6,310 nucleotides of DNA from CAZCFB01 sp964511535. Its GTDB lineage: Bacteria; Myxococcota_A; Polyangia; GCA-2747355; CAZCFB01. Below, piece by piece: positions 1-5,636 of the stretch. The position numbers and the translations under genes are program-made. A model generated the notes under the pieces. That model saw nothing but the letters and a program-made list of their open reading frames with translations, made no database searches and had not been told where the DNA came from. The stretch is from positions 1 through 6,310 of the forward strand of contig CAZEFW010000273.1 of the NCBI GenBank assembly GCA_964511535.1, given 5' to 3'. The first letter of the stretch is position 1, and every line of letters begins with the position of its first letter.

Positions 1-99
1 GGCATCGCCTTGCTGCTGCAAGCGGCTCATCAGGCTCAGCCGGCGCAAGACCGGGCTACGGGCAACTGGCAGCGAACGCACCGCCGGGGAGTGGTTCAT
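1..99 (-). CDS. Possible partial CDS, 5' end only, unrecognised
   Basis: An ATG at 99 on the minus strand opens a frame that runs off the left edge of the window without a stop (33 codons, N-terminus MNHSPAVRSLPVARS). About four fifths of its third codon positions are G or C, as expected for this genome. No Shine-Dalgarno sequence precedes the ATG, and I recognise no domain in so short a piece. A competing plus-strand frame (2-154) covers the same DNA and is equally open, so at most one of the two is real. The AT-rich palindrome at 149-161 lies about 50 bp upstream, where a promoter or operator for this gene could be. Low confidence. Confidence 0.25.
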   Translation of the reverse strand, partial: MNHSPAVRSLPVARSPVLRRLSLMSRLQQQGDA

Positions 100-154
100 G
101 ACAGTGAGGGATTGCGTTCGCGAGCGTGGCTGTGAAACGGCCAGCGAGGATTAA
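2..154 (+). pseudogene. Possible 3' end or remnant of a transposase-like frame
   Basis: A plus-strand frame is open from the left edge to TAA at 152-154 (50 codons). Its reading includes RRKTG, SERTAGEWFMTV and RDCVRERG. The spacing of these elements loosely recalls the C-terminal part of IS66-type transposases (R-K-x-G, then S-x-x-x-A/G, then a hydrophobic TV segment followed by a basic helix). This is resemblance by eye only, and the piece is too short to be decisive. Its GC at third positions is lower than in the minus-strand alternative. It is listed so that the end of the window is not read as empty, and it is mutually exclusive with the minus-strand candidate at 1-99. Confidence 0.18.
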
Positions 155-161
155 GTTAATC
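149..161. repeat. AT-rich perfect palindrome GATTAA-G-TTAATC
   Basis: Two 6-bp arms flank a single central G. It is an unusually AT-rich 13-bp dyad in a GC-rich region, just after the stop of the plus-strand frame and about 50 bp upstream of the minus-strand ATG at 99. The 1-nt centre makes an RNA hairpin unlikely, so a protein-binding dyad is the better reading. No regulator can be named. Confidence 0.35.
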
Positions 162-417
162 AGACAGAAGCGGCCATCGGAGGTGGAAGCGGGCCCACTG
201 CGCTAGATGACCTGGGCGCAAATAACGATACGGTATGGGCGAGGAACTGGCGCCGAGGTCAAGGCGCGAAGACGAGGGCGTGGCCGGGTCATGTTGAGGA
301 TGAGCAACGCTGAGATCGGCGTCAGGGGCCGTCCAGACCGGCTTGTTATTCCTGCCCAGGACATCTAGGTGCAGCCTGGAGGGGAGGGGGCTGCGTGTAG
401 GAGGATCCTGGAGGTGA
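162..417. other. Intergenic region with no supported gene
   Basis: I see no convincing gene, RNA or terminator here. The long minus-strand frame that crosses it is the out-of-register reading of the neighbouring repeat gene. A weak inverted repeat, GCAGCC at 371-376 and GGCTGC at 389-394 with a 12-nt loop, lies about 25-50 nt past the lipoprotein stop. It could fold in the transcript, but no T-tract follows it, so I do not call it a terminator. Confidence 0.5.
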
Positions 418-985
418 TCATCTGCCCGAGCAGCGGGTGCGGCAGTCCTTGTCGGAGTACCCCTTCTTGATGCAGCCATCGTAGCAGGCCTTGAACGGAT
501 CCGTGCTGCTGCCGGCCTGGNNNNNNNNNNNNNNNNNNNNNNNNNNNNNNNNNNNNNNNNNNNNNNNNNNNNNNNNNNNNNNNNNNNNNNNNNNNNNNNN
601 NNNNNNNNNNNNNNNNNNNNGCGCAGCGGGTGCGGCAGTCCTTGTCGGAGCCGCCCTTCTTGGTGCAGTCGTCGTAGCAGGCCTTGATCGGGTCCGTGCT
701 GCTGCCGGCCTGGGCGCAGCGGGTGCGGCAGTCCTTGTCGGAGCCGCCCTTCTTGGTGCAGTCGTCGTTGCAGGCCTTGATCGGGTCCGTGTTGCTGGCC
801 TGAGAGCAGCGGGTTTTGCAGCCCTTGGCGTCTCCGCCCTTCTTGATGCAGTCGTCGTAGCAGGCCTTGTATGCCAAAGAGGCGTTGTCGCTGGCAGCGC
901 TGTCGTCTTCCTCGCCTCCGCAGCCGGCGGCCACCAAGGCGAGACAGGCAGTCAGCGTCAGGGTGAGTTTGTGGGTTGCGCTCAT
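418..985 (-). CDS. Cysteine-rich tandem-repeat lipoprotein (CX3C-X9-CX3C repeats), interrupted by assembly gap
   Basis: This is a secreted lipoprotein of unknown function. The start at 985 is supported by AGGAGG (999-994) eight bases upstream. Residues 1-21 form a signal peptide ending in a lipobox-like VAAG before Cys22. No Asp follows the Cys, which favours the outer membrane if Lol rules apply. After an acidic linker the mature protein consists of 30-31-residue repeats, each reading KAC-x3-C-x9-C-x3-C with a KKGG turn in the middle. Three consecutive repeats are visible from residue 40, and a last one follows the gap, ending SGR then TGA at 420-418. The N run is 100 bases, so it shifts the frame artificially. 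The last unit reads correctly from 519 downward, and joining the flanks directly also restores the frame. The paired CX3C motifs suggest a helical hairpin held by two disulfides, as in CHCH or small-Tim folds; this is an analogy of geometry, not homology. The gene diverges from the sigma-factor operon and shares its promoter motif. Confidence 0.85.
428..868 (-). repeat. 93-bp coding tandem repeat array of unknown copy number
   Basis: The units are 428-520 (93 bp), 621-713 (93 bp), 714-803 (90 bp) and a more diverged first unit from 804 to about 868. Units 621-713 and 714-803 are identical over the first 55 bases and again over the next 22, which points to recent duplication or gene conversion. 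Unit lengths are multiples of three, so changes in copy number keep the frame. Outer copies (first and last) are the most diverged, as is usual for arrays that expand in the middle. Confidence 0.9.
521..620. other. Assembly gap (100 N) inside the repeat array
   Basis: The gap is exactly 100 N, the usual placeholder for an unknown length. It begins and ends exactly at repeat-unit boundaries, so the likely cause is collapsed near-identical repeats. The true length is probably zero or a whole number of 90-93-bp units, not 100. Confidence 0.95.
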
Positions 986-1044
986 CTCTCTTTCCTCCTG
1001 GTTGGGGTTGTGTCATCCCTGTGTTGGGTTCTGTTCGCGGTTTT

Positions 1045-1080
1045 CATGTCATAGTGCCCAGCCGGGGCTGTTTCGTTCCC
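1045..1080 (-). promoter_or_regulatory. Predicted ECF-type promoter for the repeat lipoprotein
   Basis: Reading leftward from 1080 the strand shows GGGAACG, 14 bases, then GGGCACTATGACATG. The same arrangement with the same spacing occurs on the plus strand at 1112-1148. GGGAAC resembles the -35 element of ECF-sigma promoters. The downstream box is in -10 position and would start a transcript about 50 bases before the lipoprotein ATG. The motif match is direct observation; the promoter role is inferred. Confidence 0.5.
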
Positions 1081-1118
1081 GCCTTTCACGCTTCCATGTT
1101 TCCACTTCGCCGGGAACG
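1074..1118. repeat. Inverted repeat CGTTCCCG / CGGGAACG in the divergent intergenic region
   Basis: The 8-bp perfect arms at 1074-1081 and 1111-1118 are separated by 29 bp. The arms are the two back-to-back GGGAACG boxes of the predicted divergent promoters, so the symmetry is best explained by two facing-away -35 elements, not by a hairpin. Confidence 0.6.
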
Positions 1119-1148
1119 CCCAGGGGGCGAGCGGGCACCATGATGTTG
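1112..1148 (+). promoter_or_regulatory. Predicted ECF-type promoter for the barrel-sigma-FecR operon
   Basis: GGGAACG (1112-1118), 14 bases, then GGGCACCATGATGTTG (1133-1148). Compared with the minus-strand copy, all 7 bases of the first box and 10 of the first 11 bases of the second are identical, while the 14-base spacers are largely unrelated. This is the pattern expected of two promoters read by one sigma factor. It would give a leader of about 40 nt before the ATG at 1192. Autoregulation by the sigma factor encoded in this operon is an inference. Confidence 0.5.
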
Positions 1149-1156
1149 GGCAACAT
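1143..1156. promoter_or_regulatory. Operator-like dyad ATGTTG-GG-CAACAT
   Basis: A perfect 6-bp-arm dyad with a 2-bp centre overlaps the 3' end of the predicted -10 region of the operon promoter, followed at 1158-1165 by the 8-bp palindrome CTGTACAG. The minus-strand promoter has no counterpart, so this dyad would regulate only the operon side. The loop is too short for a good RNA hairpin. No cognate regulator is identified. Confidence 0.3.
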
Positions 1157-1191
1157 GCTGTACAGTCGGCGGTGCCCCGGGACGCAAAGCG

Positions 1192-2223
1192 ATGATCCAG
1201 CCAACAGCCGCCAGATGTCTCCTTGTCACGGCCCTGGCCATGCTGGCCTCGCCTGCCCGGGCCCAGGACCACGCCCCCACGGCCTGCGTGGTTCCGTCGG
1301 CGAAGGAGGCGGTCTCGGGGACATACCTCGCGGCGCTGCGCATCGAGACCCGCAAGGCGGCCCTGTCCAGGCGCTGGATCGTGGTGACGCGGGCAGGGGA
1401 CTGTCCTGCGGGCCAGCCTGTCCTGATGCTGTCCCCCGCTGCCAGGCGCGCCGTCCTGATCCTGCCCGGCGGAGGGCGGCGCAGCTACGACCTCGAAGCG
1501 ATGCAGGGAGGGGCCCGCGCCCGGAGCCTGGCCCGGGCCGTCACCGGGGAGCTGTCGGCACTGGCCGATGATCCCCCGCCGCTGCTGGACAGCGATGACA
1601 GCATCGAGCTGGGCAGAGGCTCCGGGAACACGGGCGCGGCCGTCGACGAGCCCGGCCTCGTCCTGTCGCGCAAGGGGGCACCGCGGAGCCTCGCCTGGGT
1701 GGTGCGGGGCGGCGGGGTCTATCAATACCACCTCGGTACGGGCAGACACCTGGGCGGACCCGGCCTTGAGGCGGGGATTTCCCTGCTTGAGGGACGCCTG
1801 GCCATCTCACTCCAGGGCGCCTACCTGGCGGCCAGTGAGGTAGACCTGGACAGCGACGTCTCGGACCTGCAAGGCGGAGAGCTCCTGCTCGCGGTGCGCG
1901 GCGGGCTGAGGTTCAGCACGGTCACCCTGCGTGCGGGGCTCGGGGTGGGCTGGCAGCGCCTGGACGTAACCGGTCAATACTGGAAAACCGATCCACAGGG
2001 ACTGCGCCGGTTGCAGGAGGAGCTGAAGGCCGCCTCCGATGCCGGGACCGCCGCCCTGGACCTTGAGCTGCTCTGGAGCTTCGCCGGCCGCTGGAGCGCG
2101 GGCCTGCTGTTCGGGGCGCGGGCCTTCTTCGGCGCCACCGGGAATGAGCCGCTGGAGCTGATGACCTACAACTCGGTGCCTGTGGCCCTTGGGGGGCAAC
2201 TCGCGGTGGGGGTCGCGCTATGA
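1192..2223 (+). CDS. Exported outer-membrane beta-barrel-like protein, first gene of sigma/FecR operon
   Basis: This is a 343-residue protein I cannot assign to a named family. Residues 1-24 form a Sec signal peptide (hydrophobic core LLVTALAMLA, cleavage after ARA before Gln25). The mature N-terminal part (25-130) has two cysteines, 32 and 71, that could form a disulfide, and includes a WIVVTRAGDCPAGQ segment. A linker follows, then residues 165-343 show short alternating hydrophobic strands separated by glycine-rich turns and end in a strand with a C-terminal hydrophobic residue (VGVAL). That pattern fits a small outer-membrane barrel of roughly eight strands. The start has no strong ribosome-binding site but is the only one that gives a proper signal peptide. 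The sigma gene starts 43 nt after its stop, so the genes are probably cotranscribed. It may be the envelope component sensed or served by the sigma system. The barrel call is moderately confident; the function is unknown. Confidence 0.75.
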   Translation: MIQPTAARCLLVTALAMLASPARAQDHAPTACVVPSAKEAVSGTYLAALRIETRKAALSRRWIVVTRAGDCPAGQPVLMLSPAARRAVLILPGGGRRSYDLEAMQGGARARSLARAVTGELSALADDPPPLLDSDDSIELGRGSGNTGAAVDEPGLVLSRKGAPRSLAWVVRGGGVYQYHLGTGRHLGGPGLEAGISLLEGRLAISLQGAYLAASEVDLDSDVSDLQGGELLLAVRGGLRFSTVTLRAGLGVGWQRLDVTGQYWKTDPQGLRRLQEELKAASDAGTAALDLELLWSFAGRWSAGLLFGARAFFGATGNEPLELMTYNSVPVALGGQLAVGVAL

Positions 2224-2255
2224 CGACAGCCGGGAAATACAAGGGTTGTTGCCCC

Positions 2256-2263
2256 GAGGAGGG
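2256..2263 (+). promoter_or_regulatory. Ribosome-binding site that decides the sigma-factor start
   Basis: GAGGAGGG lies just before the GTG at 2267 (4 nt after AGGAGG) and 10 nt before an in-frame TTG at 2273. It supports a start at one of these two codons and argues against the upstream TTG at 2189 that would overlap the barrel gene. Confidence 0.6.
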
Positions 2264-2266
2264 ACC

Positions 2267-2887
2267 GTGGCGTTGACCCGCGAAGAGCGCGTCCTGCTGC
2301 GCGGGTGCCGCGACGGCGACGAGGACGCCTGGCTGGCGCTCTACCGGGCCCACGCCGCCGACGTGGGGCTGTTCCTCGGGGGCATGCTCCCCGGCAACTC
2401 CGAGATCGACGACCTGGTGCAGAAGGTCTTTTTGCAGTTCCTCGCCTCCCTGGATCGCTTTCGTGGAGAGGCCGGCATCCGCACATGGCTGCACCGCATC
2501 GCCCGGCACGTGGCGCTGCACGAGCTCCGCGGCGCCAGCCGGCGGCAGCGGCACGTGCGCGCCTACGCCGAAACCGTTGACCGCGACGGCCCGGACCCGG
2601 AGGACCAGGTGCTTGCCCGGGACCGCCTGGCCCTGATCCGGGCCCTGCTCGACCGGCTCGACGGTCCCTTCCGCGAGGTCTGGATCCTGCGCGAGATCTC
2701 GGGCCTGAGCGTGGCCGAGACGGCCGCCGTGCTGGAGGTGCCGGCGACAACGGTGCGCACGCGCCACCACCGCGCGCGGCAGAGGATCCTAGCGCTGCTC
2801 GAGGAGCTGGACAGCCGTGATGACAGGCTCATGGCCCGCGGCCACGACCACCTGAAGCTCCTGCCGTCCGAAGGAGAGACCAGATGA
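2267..2887 (+). CDS. ECF (sigma-70 family) RNA polymerase sigma factor
   Basis: This 206-residue protein directs RNA polymerase to a small set of promoters and is expected to be held inactive by the product of the next gene. Region 2 spans about residues 20-90, with the core-binding helix EIDDLVQKVFLQFLASL and then RFRGEAGIRTWLHRIARHVAL, the usual -10 recognition and melting segment. Region 4 spans about 120-181 and has the helix-turn-helix SVAETAAVLEVPATTVRTR followed by basic HHRARQRI, which reads the -35 element. There is no region 3 and no C-terminal SnoaL-like extension, so this is a minimal ECF factor with a roughly 25-residue tail. GTG at 2267 is chosen because of GAGGAGGG just upstream; TTG at 2273 is the alternative. 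Its TGA overlaps the next ATG (ATGA), indicating translational coupling. The matched promoter motifs flanking 1081-1111 are candidate targets. Confidence 0.93.
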   Translation: MALTREERVLLRGCRDGDEDAWLALYRAHAADVGLFLGGMLPGNSEIDDLVQKVFLQFLASLDRFRGEAGIRTWLHRIARHVALHELRGASRRQRHVRAYAETVDRDGPDPEDQVLARDRLALIRALLDRLDGPFREVWILREISGLSVAETAAVLEVPATTVRTRHHRARQRILALLEELDSRDDRLMARGHDHLKLLPSEGETR

Positions 2888-4923
2888 AGGTTGACTGCGC
2901 ATCCGCCCGTAAATGGCTTGCCGCGGCGCCGGGCAGGGCGGAGATCCTGCCCAGGGACTCGGCGCCCCACGCGGCCCACTTCGCCAGGTGCGAGGCCTGC
3001 AATGAGCTGCTGCGCCGCTACCAGGCATTCGTCTCCGCATGTGAGCAGACCTGCGCCCACGAGCCAACGCCCGATGCCGGGGAGCGGTTCATCGCCGAGG
3101 CCGCTACTCTGGCCAGGGGCACAGCCCCGTATCCAGAGCTGGTGGCGGAGGCGAGGGTGGGCCTTGAGCACGAGCCGTCCGGCTCCGCGGAGGCCACCTT
3201 CCTGAAGGCCGCCCGCGAGCAGCACGAGGATGGGACCGCGTCCGGCGGGCGCCGCTCCCCGCGCTGGAAGCCTCTCTTCGCCGCGGCAGCCGCCGCCTGT
3301 GTCATGGCCGCCGTCTGGATCGCCTCGTCCCTGGTGCAGTCGCCCGAATCTGCCGGCCCTCAGCCCGGAGATCCGGCCAACACCCACAGGGCTCACGGCC
3401 AGGCCACCATCGTCAGCCAATCGGGGACCGTCTCCATCGACGGGGCCAGGCTGAGCCCCGGGCAGCGATCCGCCCGGGGGGCGGGGGCTGTCATCGCAAC
3501 GGGCCGGGCCTCACATGTCCAGCTCCAGGACCTGTCTCGCGCCTCCATCACCTTCGGCCAGGAGACCCGGGGAAAGATAAGGAGCTGGAGCGCAGGTCGC
3601 ACCAGCCTGTTGCTGCGCTCGGGCACCATCCGGGCCAGGGTCCAGCGCCGACGGGCGGGCGAGCTGTTCGAGATCCTCACCCCCAGCGCCCGGGTGATGG
3701 TGGTGGGGACGGTGTTCGCTGTCACCTACTCGGCCCCGGAAGGCACCGTCGTGAACTGCACCTCCGGGAAGGTCCGCGTGGAGCGCAGGGATGGCAGCCT
3801 GGCCGGATACGCCACGGCAGGCCGTACCGTCCGCGTCGCCCCGGCCCGCCAGGCGGCGGCAGCGACGGCAGCTCCCCCGAGCAGAGGAGCAGGTATCACG
3901 CAGCCAGCGTTCAGGGTGACCGCCTCACCAGCCCCGGGTCCTGGAGCCGCCCGGCCATCGGCTGATGCCGCGGCGGCAGCGCGCCAGGTGTGGCGCGGGG
4001 CTGAGAGCCCGGAGGATCGCACCGTGGCCGCCCCGGCCCTCAAGGTTGAGCACTCCGGCACACCGCCCGCCCCGGCCGCCATACCATCAGCGCCCGCCGC
4101 GTCCGCCGGGGCTGCAGCTGCTGAACGGTCGCCGCAGGTTCCTCCGGTCGCCGCGTCCTCCCCGGAGGCGACGCCGACTGCTCCGTCCGCCGGGCCATCC
4201 CCGCTGCTGCGGGCCCGGGCCTTGCTGGGCCAGGGACAGGACCGGCAGGCCCTCGCCCTGTTGCTCGCAGCGCCCGCCGGAGACTGGCGCCGGGATGCCC
4301 TCCTTGGAGACGCCTACCAGCTCGTAGGCCGATACCGCCTGGCACAAAAAGCGTACCGCGCCGCCCTGACCCGGACCATCATGCCCCCGGCGCCGAGGTC
4401 CTCGGGTCCTGCGGACCCTTGCGGAAACAGCTGCTCGGCGCCAATCCTGGCAGATCTGGCCACGCTCCAAGGGACCCGCTTCAAGGATACCAGCGGGGCC
4501 GCCAAGACCTGGGGACAATACCTCGAGTCCTATCCTGTCGGCCCGGCCGCGACCAGCGCCCACCTGGCCCTGGCCCGCCTGGCCCTCAAGGACGGACGCA
4601 GCAAGACCGCCCAAAAACACCTCCGAGCCGCCTACAGGCATTCCCCCGACACCAGCCAGGGAACGAGCGCGCTGGCCCTCCTGGGGGCCCAGCTGATCAA
4701 GGAGCGGCGATGGCCCGAGGCCGAGGCTCTGTTCGCGCAGCACGGGAAAAAGGGGAGAGCCCGCCGGGGCGAGGTGTCTCTGGTAGGGCTAATCCGCGTC
4801 CGCATCGCCCAGGGCAAGGCGGGCGCGGCGCGGAGCCTGATCCTTCAGTACCGAAGGAGGTTCCCGAGGGGCAGCCGCGCCAACGAGGTCAGGCGCCTGG
4901 AAAACGCTCTTGGCGGTCTCTAG
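2884..4923 (+). CDS. Anti-sigma-like membrane protein: zinc motif, TM helix, FecR domain, TPR-like C-terminus
   Basis: This 679-residue protein probably controls the ECF factor encoded upstream. Its N-terminus has Cys5 and H32-x3-C36-x2-C39, the zinc-binding anti-sigma signature (zf-HC2/ZAS type), in the cytoplasm. Residues 131-150 form one membrane helix preceded by a basic GGRRSPRWK stretch, placing the rest in the periplasm. A FecR-type domain covers about 175-320, with VIATGRASHVQL and a second half around LFEILTPSARVMVVGTVFAV. A Pro/Ala-rich linker (about 322-440) leads to a C-terminal helical-repeat region (441-679) resembling TPRs, for example ALLGDAYQLVGRYRLAQKAY and HLALARLALKDGRSKTAQKH. 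Cys513 and Cys517 form a CX3C in a loop between repeats. AAGGAGAG lies upstream and the start overlaps the sigma stop. Unlike classical FecR, no TonB-dependent receptor gene is adjacent. The periplasmic TPRs could bind envelope partners. The domain calls are firm; the signal sensed is unknown. Confidence 0.88.
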   Translation: MKVDCASARKWLAAAPGRAEILPRDSAPHAAHFARCEACNELLRRYQAFVSACEQTCAHEPTPDAGERFIAEAATLARGTAPYPELVAEARVGLEHEPSGSAEATFLKAAREQHEDGTASGGRRSPRWKPLFAAAAAACVMAAVWIASSLVQSPESAGPQPGDPANTHRAHGQATIVSQSGTVSIDGARLSPGQRSARGAGAVIATGRASHVQLQDLSRASITFGQETRGKIRSWSAGRTSLLLRSGTIRARVQRRRAGELFEILTPSARVMVVGTVFAVTYSAPEGTVVNCTSGKVRVERRDGSLAGYATAGRTVRVAPARQAAAATAAPPSRGAGITQPAFRVTASPAPGPGAARPSADAAAAARQVWRGAESPEDRTVAAPALKVEHSGTPPAPAAIPSAPAASAGAAAAERSPQVPPVAASSPEATPTAPSAGPSPLLRARALLGQGQDRQALALLLAAPAGDWRRDALLGDAYQLVGRYRLAQKAYRAALTRTIMPPAPRSSGPADPCGNSCSAPILADLATLQGTRFKDTSGAAKTWGQYLESYPVGPAATSAHLALARLALKDGRSKTAQKHLRAAYRHSPDTSQGTSALALLGAQLIKERRWPEAEALFAQHGKKGRARRGEVSLVGLIRVRIAQGKAGAARSLILQYRRRFPRGSRANEVRRLENALGGL

Positions 4924-4928
4924 TTCGC

Positions 4929-4943
4929 TCGGCAAACTGCCGA
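4929..4943. terminator. Short hairpin between convergent genes, possible weak bidirectional terminator
   Basis: TCGGCA-AAC-TGCCGA is a perfect 6-bp stem with a 3-nt loop filling most of the 23-bp gap between the FecR-gene stop (4921-4923) and the stop of the converging gene (4947-4949). No T-tract follows on either strand, so intrinsic termination is doubtful. It may only slow read-through or protect 3' ends. Confidence 0.3.
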
Positions 4944-4946
4944 TAC

Positions 4947-5636
4947 CTACATCACGGACTCCAAGGCACCCCGGGCCGTGGCGAAGTCCCGCTTGACCTG
5001 CCAGGCCGTGGCGAATGATCCGTAGGTCAGCCGGGCCAGCGCTGCACAGCTCAGGTCCGGGTGAGCCTCCAGGGCAGCCCACATGTCCGCGCGGTAGCTG
5101 GGGCCCATCATCACCCGGTGGCGGTAGACCGCGTGGCGGCGGCAGAGCTGCGCCGGGGAGAGGACATCCGAAGGGCGGTCGCGCAGCGTACTGGCCGGGA
5201 CGCGCAGAGGACCACCCTCAAAGCGCGGATCCTCTCCGTGCCGCCGCAGCTGGAACTCGGTGCCCACCGCAAGCAGGTCCACGCGTGGTCCCTCGTGGAG
5301 GCGCGCTATCCTGGAGAAACGACGATCCTTCACCATCCAGCATGCCGCCGCGCTCCAGAACGCGCGCACACGTTGATGCTCCTGCAGGGCCACGATGCGG
5401 GTCAGACGATCCGCGTTCACCCACGGACAATGGGCTCCCCACCAGGTGACCAGGATCGACAGGGCACGCAGGTCGTCCTTCAACATTCCGGCCGCCGAAG
5501 CGAACAGCAGCGTGTCCTCTATGTTGGCCTCCGTGTCCGGCCGGGCGGCGAACCGCATGCCGATCCCCGCCATGGAGCAGGTGAGGGCCTCGCCAGCCTG
5601 GGTCCGGCGGGGCAAGATGTTCCTGCTAAACCCCAT
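4947..5636 (-). CDS. Partner protein of the nucleotidyltransferase, possible C-terminal HTH (candidate antitoxin/regulator)
   Basis: I do not recognise a named family in this 229-residue soluble protein. ATG at 5636 is chosen because GGAGG (5648-5644) sits 7 nt upstream and because it overlaps the nucleotidyltransferase stop by 11 nt, implying coupled translation. An open frame extends upstream to 5780 but only as an out-of-frame reading of the neighbour. Visible blocks are IEDTLLFASAAGMLKDDLRA (40-59), WVNADRLTRIV (72-82), KDRRFSRIARLHEGPRVDLL (103-122) and TEFQLRRHGEDPRFEGGPLR (126-145). Its C-terminus, about 180-220, reads MWAALEAHPDLSCAALARL then YGSFATAWQVKRDF, a plausible helix-turn-helix. 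It has no signal peptide or membrane segment. If the HTH is real, it could bind the inverted repeat over the operon promoter. The antitoxin role is inference from gene pairing. Confidence 0.7.
   Translation of the reverse strand: MGFSRNILPRRTQAGEALTCSMAGIGMRFAARPDTEANIEDTLLFASAAGMLKDDLRALSILVTWWGAHCPWVNADRLTRIVALQEHQRVRAFWSAAACWMVKDRRFSRIARLHEGPRVDLLAVGTEFQLRRHGEDPRFEGGPLRVPASTLRDRPSDVLSPAQLCRRHAVYRHRVMMGPSYRADMWAALEAHPDLSCAALARLTYGSFATAWQVKRDFATARGALESVM

Noticed and set aside
371..394. Intrinsic terminator after the lipoprotein gene
   Set aside because: The stem has 6-bp arms with a 12-nt loop and no T-tract follows.
428..868. CRISPR array
   Set aside because: The repeats are contiguous 90-93-bp coding units with no unique spacers, and they translate to a regular cysteine motif.
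156..1016. Long minus-strand open frame of 286 codons over the repeat region
   Set aside because: It is the out-of-register reading of the lipoprotein repeats. Unit lengths that are multiples of three keep all frames open. It has no signal peptide or ribosome-binding site, and the N run supplies part of its length.
491..1054. Plus-strand open frame through the repeats (Ala/Val/Gly-rich)
   Set aside because: It is the antisense of the lipoprotein, open only because of repeat periodicity and the N run. The minus strand has the lipobox, ribosome-binding site and conserved cysteines.
2189..2266. Upstream TTG start for the sigma factor
   Set aside because: It would overlap the barrel gene and add 26 residues not typical of ECF factors. 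The GAGGAGGG before 2267 marks a better start.
4420..4434. Haem-binding site at the CX3C of the FecR protein
   Set aside because: The second cysteine is followed by Ser, not His, and the spacing is CX3C, so it is not a c-type haem motif.
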